Positions 26,157 through 35,174 of a stretch of DNA of 64,000 nucleotides are shown piece after piece. The DNA is from Prevotella sp. (GTDB lineage Bacteria > Bacteroidota > Bacteroidia > Bacteroidales > Bacteroidaceae): the NCBI GenBank assembly GCA_017554145.1, contig JAFZIZ010000001.1, positions 225,242 through 289,241 of the forward strand. The letters run 5' to 3'. The notes under the pieces were generated by a model that was not told the DNA's origin, searched no databases, and saw nothing but the letters and a program-made list of their open reading frames with translations. The position numbers and the translations under genes were made by a program. Position 1 is the first letter of the stretch. Every line of letters starts with the position of its first letter.

Positions 26157-27509
26157 TTATCGCGACAAATACTTGTCTACTTTCAGGGCTGTCTGCTTGC
26201 CACTTGCCATGGCACGGACAACGAGGCTGGCTCCATTGGCGGCATCGCCGCAGACGAAGACATTCTCGGGATACTGAGGATGCTCGGGCTTGAGGAATCC
26301 CATAGCCAACAGTACCAACTCTGCCTTGATAATCTCGGGTTTGCCTTTCTCTACCATGATAGGACGACCGCCTTCGGGATTCGGCTTCCAGTCAATCTCC
26401 TGCACCTTCACACCCGTCAGTTTACCATCCTTACCCAAGAACTCCAAGGTGTTGATGTTCCAACGGCGCTCACAACCTTCTTCATGACTGCTGGTGGTCT
26501 TTAAGGTACGTGGATAGTTGGGCCAAGGGTTATTCGGGTCTGTAGGACCAACAGGGGGCTTCGGCATAATCTCTATCTGTGTGACGCTCTTGCATCCCTG
26601 ACGATGTGCCGTACCGATACAGTCGGAACCCGTATCACCACCACCGATGACTAATACGTCTTTGCCTTTCGCCGTTACCAACTCGTCTTTCTTGAACTCC
26701 ATACCTGCCAGAATACGGTTCTGTTGCGACAGGATGTCGAGTGCCAGATGTACGCCCTTCAGTTCTCTTCCTGGCACCTTCAAATCACGTGCCGTTGGAG
26801 TACCGGTAGCAATGACGACGGCATCATAATCATTGAACATTGAACATTGATCATTGAACATTATGTCTTGTCCATACTTGAATTCGATGCCTTCCTCTTC
26901 CAACACACGCAGACGACGGTCGATAACGGTCTTGTTGAGCTTGAAGTTAGGAATACCATAACGGAGCAGACCACCTGCGGCTTCGTTCTTGTCGAACACC
27001 GTTACCGTATATCCCATCAGGTTGAGGTCGTGGGCAGCAGCGAGTCCTGCAGGACCTGCACCAACGACAGCCACGCGCTTACCATTGCGCTCCGGATGAT
27101 GGATGCGGATGAAACCCTCGCGGAAGGCTGCCTCCGTGATGGCACACTCGTCTTCACGATTGGTGGTAGGCTCATGCTCTATCAGGTTGAGGATACACGA
27201 CTTCTCACAGAGAGCAGGACAGATACGTCCTGTAAACTCTGGGAAGGGGTTGGTGGCATTCAACAGCCGATAAGCCAGTTCCCAGTCGCCTTTATACAGT
27301 GCGTCGTTCCACTCGGGCGGCTTATTGCCTAAGGGACAAGCCCAGTGGCAGAAAGGCACTCCACAGTCCATACAGCGCGATGCCTGTGCCTTACGTTCCT
27401 TGGTGTTCAGTGTTTGTTCTACCTCACTGAAGTCGTGAATTCTATCTTGTAACGGACGATACCCTGCTTCCTGTCGGTGTATCTCCAAAAATGCTTTCGG
27501 ATTTCCCAT
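26157..27509 (-). CDS. gltD: Glutamate synthase small subunit (NADPH-dependent)
   Basis: 450 residues. N-terminal cysteine-rich domain for two 4Fe-4S clusters (CMDCGVPFCHWACPLGN, later CPALCEKSCIL), then FAD site VAVVGAGPAGLAAA and NADP site VLVIGGGDTGSDC. It feeds electrons to GltB to make glutamate from glutamine and 2-oxoglutarate. It contains a 7-bp array encoding the repeat-like MFNDQCSMFND in the loop before DAVVIATG. Downstream partner of gltB with a 55-bp gap. Confidence 0.95.
   Translation of the reverse strand: MGNPKAFLEIHRQEAGYRPLQDRIHDFSEVEQTLNTKERKAQASRCMDCGVPFCHWACPLGNKPPEWNDALYKGDWELAYRLLNATNPFPEFTGRICPALCEKSCILNLIEHEPTTNREDECAITEAAFREGFIRIHHPERNGKRVAVVGAGPAGLAAAHDLNLMGYTVTVFDKNEAAGGLLRYGIPNFKLNKTVIDRRLRVLEEEGIEFKYGQDIMFNDQCSMFNDYDAVVIATGTPTARDLKVPGRELKGVHLALDILSQQNRILAGMEFKKDELVTAKGKDVLVIGGGDTGSDCIGTAHRQGCKSVTQIEIMPKPPVGPTDPNNPWPNYPRTLKTTSSHEEGCERRWNINTLEFLGKDGKLTGVKVQEIDWKPNPEGGRPIMVEKGKPEIIKAELVLLAMGFLKPEHPQYPENVFVCGDAANGASLVVRAMASGKQTALKVDKYLSR
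26831..26862. repeat. 7-bp array inside gltD
   Basis: Four CATTGAA units (the third with a final T) plus CATT. In frame as it stands; one unit more or less would shift the frame. Confidence 0.85.
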
Positions 27510-27534
27510 TTTATATAATTGCTAATTGACAGTT

Positions 27535-27569
27535 CTTTAACCTTTAACCATTAACCTTTAACCGTTAAT
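27535..27569. repeat. 7-bp array between gltB and gltD
   Basis: CTTTAAC, CTTTAAC, CATTAAC, CTTTAAC, CGTTAAT. The last unit contains the gltB stop codon. Confidence 0.85.
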
Positions 27570-30500
27570 ACTCTCTCTGCATATCTGCAATCTTGTCGCG
27601 CAGTTTCTTCATCTGCTCCTCTTGCAGCACACGTTTATACTCGATAGGTACAATCTGGATGAAGTCACCCACATAGCGATTCCAGTCATCGAGCATGGTC
27701 AGTGCCAGTTTAGAGCCCGTATATAAGTAGTGCTGGCGGATCAGTTCATGCAGTTCCTTACGATACTGCGCCTCTTCCACGAGGTTGATTTCTACCATAT
27801 CCATATTACAGAAGTAGTCGAAGTTGTGATGCTTGTCCCAGACATAGGCGACACCACCCGACATACCGGCAGCGAAGTTACGTCCTGTCTCACCCAGCAC
27901 AACCACACGACCGCCTGTCATATACTCACAGCAGTGGTCACCTGCGCCCTCGATAACTGCGATAGCACCAGAGTTACGCACACCGAAACGCTCACCTACC
28001 TTACCGTTGATATACAACTCTCCGCTCGTAGCACCATAGAGTCCGGTATTACCTGCGATGATGTTATCTTCGGCATTGAAGTTCGAACGCACGGGAGGAA
28101 GGATAGCGATACGTCCGCCACTGAGTCCCTTGGCGAAATAGTCGTTGGTCTCACCCTCCAGTTTGAAGGAGATGCCTTTCGTCAGGAAAGCTCCGAACGA
28201 CTGACCAGCAGAGCCCTTGAACTTCACGTTGATGGTCTGGTCGTGCAAACCTTCCTGACCATATTTCATAGCTATCGTACCAGCCAGCATGGCACCAACG
28301 GCACGGTCGGTATTCTTGATGGCATAGTCGAGGTTCACCTCTTCCTGTCGCTCAATGGCAGGTTTCGCAGCTCGGATAATCTGTTGGTCGAGCACGTTAT
28401 CCAAGTCTTTGGTCTGCTCGGTCGTATGATACAACGAGGTATTGCCTTCTTCCTGACACAGCAGTCTTGTGAAGTCGAGAACCGACTCTTTGGTTTCTAC
28501 CAACTCCGTATGTCCTACGATATCGTTCAAATGCTTATAACCCATCTCTGCCAGGTATTCACGTACCTCTTGGGCGAGGAAGGTGAAGTAGTTCACCAGA
28601 TACTCATAGCGTCCCATGAAGTGCTTGCGCAAGGCAGGGTTCTGCGTGGCAACACCCATCGGACAGGTATTCAGGTTACATTTACGCATCATCATACAAC
28701 CCAGTACGATGAGGACGGATGTTCCGAAACCAAACTCCTCGGCACCAAGTAACGCCATGATGACGATGTCGCGACCCGTCTTAATCTGTCCGTCAACCTG
28801 TAGGCGAACCTGTCCACGAAGACCGTTCTTCACCAGTGTCTGTTGTGTCTCGCTCAATCCAATCTCAGGCGAGATACCTGCAAAGCGCATACTGCTGGCA
28901 GGTGATGCACCTGTACCACCTTCAGAACCTGAGATGACGATGAGGTCGGCTTTGGCTTTTGCCACACCTGCGGCAATCGTGCCCACACCACTCTCGGCTA
29001 CCAGTTTCACACTGATGGCTGCCTTCGGATTGACATTCTTCAGGTCGAAAATCAACTGGGCGAGGTCCTCAATCGAGTAGATATCGTGATGAGGTGGCGG
29101 AGAAATGAGGGAGATACCTGGGATGGAGTGACGTGTTTTCGCAATGACCTCGTTTACCTTGAAGCCAGGCAACTGACCACCTTCACCAGGCTTGGCACCC
29201 TGTGCCACCTTGATCTGTATCTCTTCTGCATTCACCAGATATTCCGTTGTCACACCAAAGCGTCCGCTGGCTACCTGCTTGGTCTTCGAAGACAGCGAGA
29301 TACCGTCAACGGTGCTATGGAAACGCTCAGAGTCTTCACCACCCTCACCTGTATTAGAACGAGTGCCTAACTTGTTCATGGCGAGACAGATGGCTTCGTG
29401 AGCCTCTTTCGAGAGGGCACCGAATGACATCGCACCTGTGACGAAATGCTTCACGATGTCCTCAACGGGTTCTACCTCGTCAACGGGAATAGGATTCTTC
29501 TTGAAGCCGAGGAAGTCACGAATGAAAATCGGGTCGACTTTCTCGTCTACCAAACGGGTGTACTCCTTGAATTTCTCATACGAACCCGTACGTGTAGCCA
29601 GTTGCAAGGTGGCAATGGTCTCGGGGTTCCACGCATGACGGATACCGTCTTTGCGCCAATGGAACTGTCCGAGGTTCGGCAGGAATGTGGTGTCTGTGTT
29701 GTTATGAGCATAGGCTGCCTGATGCAGCATAATGGCGTCTTTGGCAATCTTCTCCAGTCCGATACCGCCAATGGTGCTGACCTCTGTACCGAAGTAAGTC
29801 TTCAGCAGACTCTCCGAGAGACCGATGCTCTCAAAGATTTTCGCACCACGGTAACTGCGGATGGTCGAGATACCCATCTTCGCCATAATCTTAAACAAGC
29901 CTTTCTTCACGGCTTTGATATAGTTGGCTTCTGCCGTCGCATAGTCTTCCTGTATCTTATGACGCTTCACGAGGTCGTCGAGGATAGCGAAGGTCATATA
30001 GGGACAGAGTGCCGAAGCACCATAGCCCAGCAACAGGGCGGCATGCATCGTCTCACGAATCTCACCACTCTCAACAATCAGCGCCGTCTGCACACGCTTA
30101 CCTACACTGATGAGGTAGTGGTGAACAGCCGAAACTGCCAACAGGGATGGGATAGCCGCATGATCGGCATCCACATCACGGTCGGTAAGGATGATATAGT
30201 TGTAACCCTCATCCACGCTCTTCTCTGCATCATGACAGAGTTTCTCTAATGCGTCATGCAGACCGTTCTCTCCCTTATCGCAGGGGAAAAGAATCGGCAA
30301 CTTCACCGTATTGAATCCCTTATAACGGATGTTACAAAGGATATCGAGTTGGGTGTTGTTCAGAATCGGATGAGGCAGACGTACCATCTTACAGTTCGTC
30401 TCATCGGGTGTCAGAATACCATGACCTACGCGTCCGATATACTCTGTGAGTGACATCACGAGTTCCTCACGGATGGAGTCGATGGCAGGATTCGTGACCT

Positions 30501-32043
30501 GTGCGAACTGCTGACGGAAATAGTTGAAGAACGTCTGAGGGCGATCAGAGAGGACAGCCAACGGGGTATCGTTACCCATTGCTGCCGTCGGCTCTACACC
30601 ATTCACTGCCATGGGGGCAATGGTGCCGTCGACATCCTCTTCGCCATAGCCGAACATGATTTCCTTCTGCAACAGATCGGGAACACTGTTCTCTACGTGG
30701 CGACCACTCTTCAGTTTCTCCAACTGGATGCGATTCGTTGACAGCCACTGGCGATACGGATGCTCATGGGCGAGTTGCTCCTTGATTTCTCCGTCGTAAT
30801 AAATTTTTCCTTCCTGTGTGTCAATCAACAGGATCTTACCTGGTTGCAAACGTCCCTTCTCGGCTACCTCCGTTGGGTCGAAGTCAATGACACCTGCCTC
30901 TGAAGCCACCACCATCGTGTCGTTCTTGGTGATGGTATAACGGGCAGGACGGAGTCCGTTACGATCGAGCATACCACCTGCAAAGCGTCCGTCGCTGAAC
31001 AACAGGGCGGCAGGACCGTCCCATGGCTCCATCAGGATAGAGTGATACTCATAGAATGCCTTCAGGTCTTCCGAGATAGGGTTCTTGTCGTTGAACGACT
31101 CAGGCACCAGTACGCTCATGGCGTGAGGCAACGACAGTCCGCTCATCACGAAGAACTCCAGCACATTGTCGAGCGATGCTGAATCGGACATACCTTTCTG
31201 TACGATAGGTGATATCTCACGGATATCTCCCAGTGCTTCACTGTTCAGCACGCTCTCTCGTGCTTGCATCCAACCACGGTTACCACGAATGGTGTTGATC
31301 TCTCCGTTGTGTGCCAACAAGCGGAAAGGCTGGGCTAGTGACCACGTAGGGAATGTGTTTGTGCTGAAACGTGAATGCACAAGCGCCAGTCCGCTTGTGA
31401 AATAGGGATTCGACAGGTCGGGAAAATACTCGCGCAACTGTCGGCTGGTGAGCATTCCCTTATAGATAATGCTTGTGTTGTTCAGTGAACAGATATAGAA
31501 GTCTTTGTCATCCACCCTGCGCTCTATCTTCTTACGTATAATATATAAGGTACGTGCGAAGGTAGATACATGGTCGTCAGTAACACCTGTGACGAAAATC
31601 TGTTTGATGTCAGGCTCATTGCTCTTGGCAGCCTGTCCGATACATTCTGAATTGGTGGGGACATTACGCAGGTGCATCAACTGCAGTCCCTCACGCTCTA
31701 TCTCCTCAATCATGATACTCAGGATAGCCTGCTGCTTCTTCTCGTCTTTCGGCAGGAATACCAGTCCTGTACCGTATTTTCCCTTCTCGGGAACGGGAAT
31801 ACCTTGCAGCAGGATAAACTCATGGGGTATCTGAAGCATGATACCTGCACCGTCACCAGTCTTCTTGTCGGCACCCTCCGCACCACGATGCTGCATATTC
31901 TCCAGCACGCGCAGGGCGTTGTCTACCAACTCATGGCTCTTGTTGCCGTGAATGTTTACCACCATTCCGACACCGCATGCATCATGTTCGTAATCTTCTC
32001 GATAGAGTCCTTGTTGTTTAGAAGTTTGCTTACACTTTGTCAT
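27565..32043 (-). CDS. gltB: Glutamate synthase large subunit
   Basis: 1492 residues. Class II glutaminase domain with candidate nucleophile Cys23 in HDACGVGMV (a propeptide of about 22 residues is removed in the family). Central domain, FMN/3Fe-4S synthase domain (MGAL..; GEGGQLPGFKV, GSEGGTGASPASSMRFAG, and the cluster motif GCMMMRKCNLNTCPMGVATQ), and a C-terminal GXGXG beta-helix (GGRIAILPP, GGRVVVLGETGRNFAAGMSG). Full length for the family. First gene of the gltBD operon, with a well-formed promoter upstream. Confidence 0.96.
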   Translation of the reverse strand: MTKCKQTSKQQGLYREDYEHDACGVGMVVNIHGNKSHELVDNALRVLENMQHRGAEGADKKTGDGAGIMLQIPHEFILLQGIPVPEKGKYGTGLVFLPKDEKKQQAILSIMIEEIEREGLQLMHLRNVPTNSECIGQAAKSNEPDIKQIFVTGVTDDHVSTFARTLYIIRKKIERRVDDKDFYICSLNNTSIIYKGMLTSRQLREYFPDLSNPYFTSGLALVHSRFSTNTFPTWSLAQPFRLLAHNGEINTIRGNRGWMQARESVLNSEALGDIREISPIVQKGMSDSASLDNVLEFFVMSGLSLPHAMSVLVPESFNDKNPISEDLKAFYEYHSILMEPWDGPAALLFSDGRFAGGMLDRNGLRPARYTITKNDTMVVASEAGVIDFDPTEVAEKGRLQPGKILLIDTQEGKIYYDGEIKEQLAHEHPYRQWLSTNRIQLEKLKSGRHVENSVPDLLQKEIMFGYGEEDVDGTIAPMAVNGVEPTAAMGNDTPLAVLSDRPQTFFNYFRQQFAQVTNPAIDSIREELVMSLTEYIGRVGHGILTPDETNCKMVRLPHPILNNTQLDILCNIRYKGFNTVKLPILFPCDKGENGLHDALEKLCHDAEKSVDEGYNYIILTDRDVDADHAAIPSLLAVSAVHHYLISVGKRVQTALIVESGEIRETMHAALLLGYGASALCPYMTFAILDDLVKRHKIQEDYATAEANYIKAVKKGLFKIMAKMGISTIRSYRGAKIFESIGLSESLLKTYFGTEVSTIGGIGLEKIAKDAIMLHQAAYAHNNTDTTFLPNLGQFHWRKDGIRHAWNPETIATLQLATRTGSYEKFKEYTRLVDEKVDPIFIRDFLGFKKNPIPVDEVEPVEDIVKHFVTGAMSFGALSKEAHEAICLAMNKLGTRSNTGEGGEDSERFHSTVDGISLSSKTKQVASGRFGVTTEYLVNAEEIQIKVAQGAKPGEGGQLPGFKVNEVIAKTRHSIPGISLISPPPHHDIYSIEDLAQLIFDLKNVNPKAAISVKLVAESGVGTIAAGVAKAKADLIVISGSEGGTGASPASSMRFAGISPEIGLSETQQTLVKNGLRGQVRLQVDGQIKTGRDIVIMALLGAEEFGFGTSVLIVLGCMMMRKCNLNTCPMGVATQNPALRKHFMGRYEYLVNYFTFLAQEVREYLAEMGYKHLNDIVGHTELVETKESVLDFTRLLCQEEGNTSLYHTTEQTKDLDNVLDQQIIRAAKPAIERQEEVNLDYAIKNTDRAVGAMLAGTIAMKYGQEGLHDQTINVKFKGSAGQSFGAFLTKGISFKLEGETNDYFAKGLSGGRIAILPPVRSNFNAEDNIIAGNTGLYGATSGELYINGKVGERFGVRNSGAIAVIEGAGDHCCEYMTGGRVVVLGETGRNFAAGMSGGVAYVWDKHHNFDYFCNMDMVEINLVEEAQYRKELHELIRQHYLYTGSKLALTMLDDWNRYVGDFIQIVPIEYKRVLQEEQMKKLRDKIADMQREY

Positions 32044-32075
32044 ATTATCCTTGGTTTAATCTTTCATTTTGCTTG

Positions 32076-32107
32076 CAAAATTACTAATTTTACTTACATT
32101 ATGACAA
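32076..32107 (-). promoter_or_regulatory. Promoter of gltBD
   Basis: Minus strand TTGT (32107-32104), 20 bp, TAATTTTG (32083-32076). Matches -33/-7 consensus with correct spacing; 32 bp before the ATG. Confidence 0.75.
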
Positions 32108-32222
32108 GTTTAAACCTTAATTTCTATCAACAAAGCGAACGAAACTATCAGATTATAAGTATTGTGATAGAATTACTTTCAATTTGAAAGCAAATCCAAA
32201 GCGATTACTTTCGAGTTGACAG

Positions 32223-32930
32223 TTACCCCAAATCTTTAACCTTTAAGAAGTCAATTACTTCTCCGAAATGCGTAATCTTTCTGAGTTTTTCATGCGGATA
32301 TTCTTCCGATTTCTCCAATGCCCACACTACATGATAGGGGATATGTAGTGCCCAGGCACCTGCTGCAAGGGCTGGCGCGATATCACTGCGGAAAGAGTTG
32401 CCCACCATCAGCGTTTGTTCTGGCGCTACATCGAGGTTCTCACAGAGTTGTCGGTATTCCTTCTCCGTCTTGTTCGATACCGTCTCCATGTGCGAGAAAT
32501 ATTGCTCCAATCCTGAACGACGTAGTTTTCCCTCCTGATCCATCAGTTCTCCTTTGGTGAATACCACCAGTTGGTAGCGACGCAGGTCTGCCAGTTGTTG
32601 CAGAGTTTCTTGTACCTCTGGCAGTGGTGTGGTAGGGAATTGCAACAGTTCTTTGCCCATCTCCAACAACTGTCTGACGATATCGCCCGACAGTTGTCCG
32701 CCACTGATACGTACGGCATTCTCTATCAGCGAGAGGGTGAACGCCTTCGTGCCATAGCCTGTCAGTGGCAGGTTCTGATGCTCAGTGGCAAACAGTCCTT
32801 CGCTCACTTCACGGGCAGTCGCCCACGGACGCAACAACTCACAACATCTGCGCTCCACATCGTCAAACCACGACTGGCAGTCCCACAGCGTATCGTCCGC
32901 ATCGAAAGCAATCACCTTGATATTTTTCAT
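32223..32930 (-). CDS. HAD-superfamily hydrolase
   Basis: 235 residues. Motif I DADDTLWD near residue 10 (nucleophile Asp), motif II VFTKG, motif III Lys region KTEKEY, motif IV GNSFRSDIAPALAAG. A phosphatase of the haloacid dehalogenase family acting on a small phosphate ester; substrate unknown. The start abuts a 7-bp array shared with the end of the upstream transporter, with which it is probably co-transcribed. Confidence 0.85.
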   Translation of the reverse strand: MKNIKVIAFDADDTLWDCQSWFDDVERRCCELLRPWATAREVSEGLFATEHQNLPLTGYGTKAFTLSLIENAVRISGGQLSGDIVRQLLEMGKELLQFPTTPLPEVQETLQQLADLRRYQLVVFTKGELMDQEGKLRRSGLEQYFSHMETVSNKTEKEYRQLCENLDVAPEQTLMVGNSFRSDIAPALAAGAWALHIPYHVVWALEKSEEYPHEKLRKITHFGEVIDFLKVKDLG

Positions 32931-32932
32931 TT

Positions 32933-32967
32933 CTCTTACCTCTTACCTCTTACTTTTTACCTCTTAC
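32933..32967. repeat. 7-bp array joining transporter and HAD genes
   Basis: CTCTTAC x3, TTTTTAC, CTCTTAC. It fills the 19-bp gap and runs into the coding sequence, so the transporter's last residues (EVRGKK and stop) are repeat-encoded. Confidence 0.9.
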
Positions 32968-33900
32968 TTCCATCAATTCATACGAATTGATAAGATTCTG
33001 CCACAATACATAACACCCTGCTCCTACTGATGCCACAGGATTCAGGTACATATATGCCACCCAGATACTCAGGGCGGTATTCTTCTGGAACAGCGCCTGT
33101 CCGCTGTTAATCTCCTCACCCATGTGCTTGCCGATACCCCTTCCGATGAAGAACTGCACAAAGCAGAGGATGAATGTCAGCAAGGCAATCATCAGCAACA
33201 GTGTTAGTGAGGCATCGCTATGCACGATATTCTTCACCGTGATACCTGTCGTAATCGACAATGAGACAGCCCAGCAGTAGAAACTCAGGTTGGGCATCGC
33301 TGCTATCTGAGCACAGAGTCCCTTTACGTAGTGCTGCATAATCCAGCCCAGTACCAATGGCAACAGCAATACCATTGATACTTTCTCCAGAATAATCAGG
33401 AAAGCATCGAGGAACTCCACATGCACCGTCTGCTCCAATAGTGGGAATACGAAGGGAATCAGGATGGCGGATGCTAACGATGATATCATCACATACGTCG
33501 TCATTGTCGAGATGTTACCCCCCAGTTTTCCTACCACCACAGGCGATGCCGATGCCGCAGGTCCGATGATACACGTCAGTACGGCCTCCCATAGAATCTT
33601 CTGTTCCACGTCAGCCTCAACATAAAAGATGACCCCGATTGTCGCTGCGACTAACAGTAACTGTGCGATAAGCACTCCTGCATGCCAACGGTGTGGTCGC
33701 ATCTGGTGGAAGTCCACCTTACAGAAGGTGATGAAGAGCGTCAGGAATACCGTAATAGGAAAGAGGACATCGAACACAGGACTCAGTACATTCCCTACGT
33801 GATCCAGTTGCGGCACGTAGTAGAATGTCAGATAGCACACTGTTCCCGTAGCGATAGCCACAGGCAGCGTCCATTCCTTCAGAAACCTGATAACTCCCAT
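32950..33900 (-). CDS. BASS-like (bile acid:Na+ symporter superfamily) membrane transporter
   Basis: 316 residues from ATG 33900 (MGVIRFLKEWTLPVAI); the promoter at 33921-33928 rules out the longer frame to 33987. About ten hydrophobic helices. GPAASASPVVVGKLGG and GQALFQKNTALSIWVAYMYL near the ends of the two halves resemble the crossover motifs of the BASS/ACR3 fold. Substrate not predictable. A 23-bp dyad found also upstream of the CDF exporter lies 53 bp above its -7 box. Confidence 0.7.
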   Translation of the reverse strand: MGVIRFLKEWTLPVAIATGTVCYLTFYYVPQLDHVGNVLSPVFDVLFPITVFLTLFITFCKVDFHQMRPHRWHAGVLIAQLLLVAATIGVIFYVEADVEQKILWEAVLTCIIGPAASASPVVVGKLGGNISTMTTYVMISSLASAILIPFVFPLLEQTVHVEFLDAFLIILEKVSMVLLLPLVLGWIMQHYVKGLCAQIAAMPNLSFYCWAVSLSITTGITVKNIVHSDASLTLLLMIALLTFILCFVQFFIGRGIGKHMGEEINSGQALFQKNTALSIWVAYMYLNPVASVGAGCYVLWQNLINSYELMEVRGKK

Positions 33901-33920
33901 CCTATTTTGAAAATTCTGTG

Positions 33921-33928
33921 CAAAGGTA
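33921..33928 (-). promoter_or_regulatory. Promoter -7 box of the BASS-like transporter
   Basis: TACCTTTG on the minus strand, 20 bases before the chosen ATG. Confidence 0.7.
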
Positions 33929-33980
33929 CACATTTTTCTGCATATAGCCTCATCGGTCTTTGTATATTTATTTCGTTGTC

Positions 33981-34003
33981 TAAACATATAGTTTAGGAGT
34001 GCT
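33981..34003. promoter_or_regulatory. 23-bp dyad element, copy 1
   Basis: Contains TAAAC, five bases, GTTTA (inverted repeat). 22 of 23 bases match, in opposite orientation, the copy at 40088-40110. It sits about 53 bp upstream of the transporter -7 box. Candidate operator. Confidence 0.6.
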
Positions 34004-34046
34004 AAGTATATTACTTTCGATATGAATTCAATATACTTTTTACTCC

Positions 34047-34073
34047 AATGCCTCCTTTCACTTATTCCAAAGC
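34047..34073. repeat. 27-bp dispersed repeat, copy 1
   Basis: Begins AATGCCTCCTTTCACT and ends TTCCAAAGC; 25 of 27 bases match 63633-63659. Confidence 0.75.
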
Positions 34074-34127
34074 TGTACTAATCGTATCTTTAGCACGCTT
34101 ATACCTTCAGGTGTAAGAAAGCGTCAC

Positions 34128-34214
34128 CTTTCGGGGTGCCGAGCGAAAGAATTGTTAATTAGTCATCGTTTGTCGATGATAGAAGGGAATTTAGCCGTTA
34201 ATTAAAAATAACGG
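34128..34214. other. Hairpin-rich region upstream of the RhuM-like gene
   Basis: Three perfect small stems: CTTTCG/CGAAAG (34128-34149), TCATCG/CGATGA (34163-34179, five-base loop) and CCGTTA/TAACGG (34195-34214, eight-base loop, then TTTGG). Together they fill the space between two divergent genes. They may include terminator or mobile-element end remnants; no gene is visible in 34004-34289. Confidence 0.5.
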
Positions 34215-34238
34215 TTTGGCGGATTGCTCCATTTTTAG

Positions 34239-34246
34239 TACCTTCG
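34239..34246 (+). promoter_or_regulatory. Promoter -7 box of the RhuM-like gene
   Basis: TACCTTCG, one change from TAnnTTTG (TAnnTTCG is also used in this phylum); 43 bases before the ATG. Confidence 0.5.
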
Positions 34247-34289
34247 CGACTTGAAAAAGTCGGGAATAGAAAACTATTTAAGAATCAAA

Positions 34290-35132
34290 ATGGAACAAAG
34301 CAAAGAACAAACAGGCGAGATAGTGATGTACCAGCCGGATGAAACTATTCGGCTGGAAGTGAGAATGGATAACGAAACGGTGTGGCTGACACAGCAGCAG
34401 ATGGCGGAATTGTTTGAAACAACGAAGCAGAATGTAAGCCTGCATGTGAACAATATCTTTAAAGAAGAAGAACTGGAAAAAGATTCAGTAGTCAAGGAAT
34501 CCTTGACAACTGCCACAGACGGAAAACGATATAAAATATTATTTTATAATCTTGATGTTATAATCTCTGTAGGTTATCGTGTCAAGTCAAAACGTGGAAC
34601 CAAGTTCCGTCAATGGGCTTCTAAAATATTGAAAGAATACATGCTGCGTGGCTATTCAGTCAATCAGCGTTTTGAACAACTGGAACAGAGGGTATCAAAA
34701 ACAGAGGAACAAATAGATTTCTTCGTACGTACTTCCTTGCCTCCAGTAGAGGGAATCTTCTACGAAGGACAGATATTCGATGCACACAATTTTGCTTCTG
34801 ACTTGATTCGTAAGGCGAAGAAGTCAATCGTTCTGATAGACAACTATGTCGACGACACAGTATTGGCATTGTTGGATAAGCGAAAGAAAGGAGCCTCTGC
34901 CACTATCTATACGCATATTGGTCAACAACTCCAATTGGATATCAAACGACATAATGAGCAATACGCTCCAGTCGAGGTGGTGAGTTTCAACAAGGCACAT
35001 GACCGTTTCCTGCTAATTGACGACGAGGTATATCATATCGGTGCATCCATCAAAGATTTGGGCAAGAAGTGGTTTGCCTTCTCTTTATTGCATGATATCA
35101 CAGTGGAAGAACTCAGAGAGAAATTGAAATAG
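34290..35132 (+). CDS. RhuM-family protein with PLD-like C-terminal domain
   Basis: 280 residues from ATG at 34290 (a TTG frame to 34251 overlaps the promoter zone). N-terminal RhuM/virulence-type domain about 15-130: VWLTQQQMAELFETTKQNVS, then YNLDVIISVGYRVKSKRGT and FRQWASKILKEY. A coiled-coil linker, then a single PLD-like domain about 165-280 with HDRFLLID (HxRx4D) followed by GASIKD, a variant of the HxKx4D..GSxN phospholipase D/nuclease motif. RhuM proteins travel on genomic islands. A DNA-binding or nuclease defence role is plausible but unproven; a lone PLD half would need to dimerise. Confidence 0.8.
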   Translation: MEQSKEQTGEIVMYQPDETIRLEVRMDNETVWLTQQQMAELFETTKQNVSLHVNNIFKEEELEKDSVVKESLTTATDGKRYKILFYNLDVIISVGYRVKSKRGTKFRQWASKILKEYMLRGYSVNQRFEQLEQRVSKTEEQIDFFVRTSLPPVEGIFYEGQIFDAHNFASDLIRKAKKSIVLIDNYVDDTVLALLDKRKKGASATIYTHIGQQLQLDIKRHNEQYAPVEVVSFNKAHDRFLLIDDEVYHIGASIKDLGKKWFAFSLLHDITVEELREKLK

Positions 35133-35136
35133 AAAT

Positions 35137-35144
35137 TATTTTCG
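35137..35144 (+). promoter_or_regulatory. Candidate promoter -7 box of the YifB gene
   Basis: TATTTTCG (TAnnTTCG) just after the RhuM stop and 30 bases before the YifB ATG. No clear -33. Confidence 0.4.
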
Positions 35145-35174
35145 CATCCGTTTATCAAAATTCGACGATACATT

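Noticed and set aside
27730-28752. Long open frame of 340 codons antisense to gltB
   Set aside because: Shadow of gltB's codon bias; the opposite strand encodes a complete, well-conserved enzyme.
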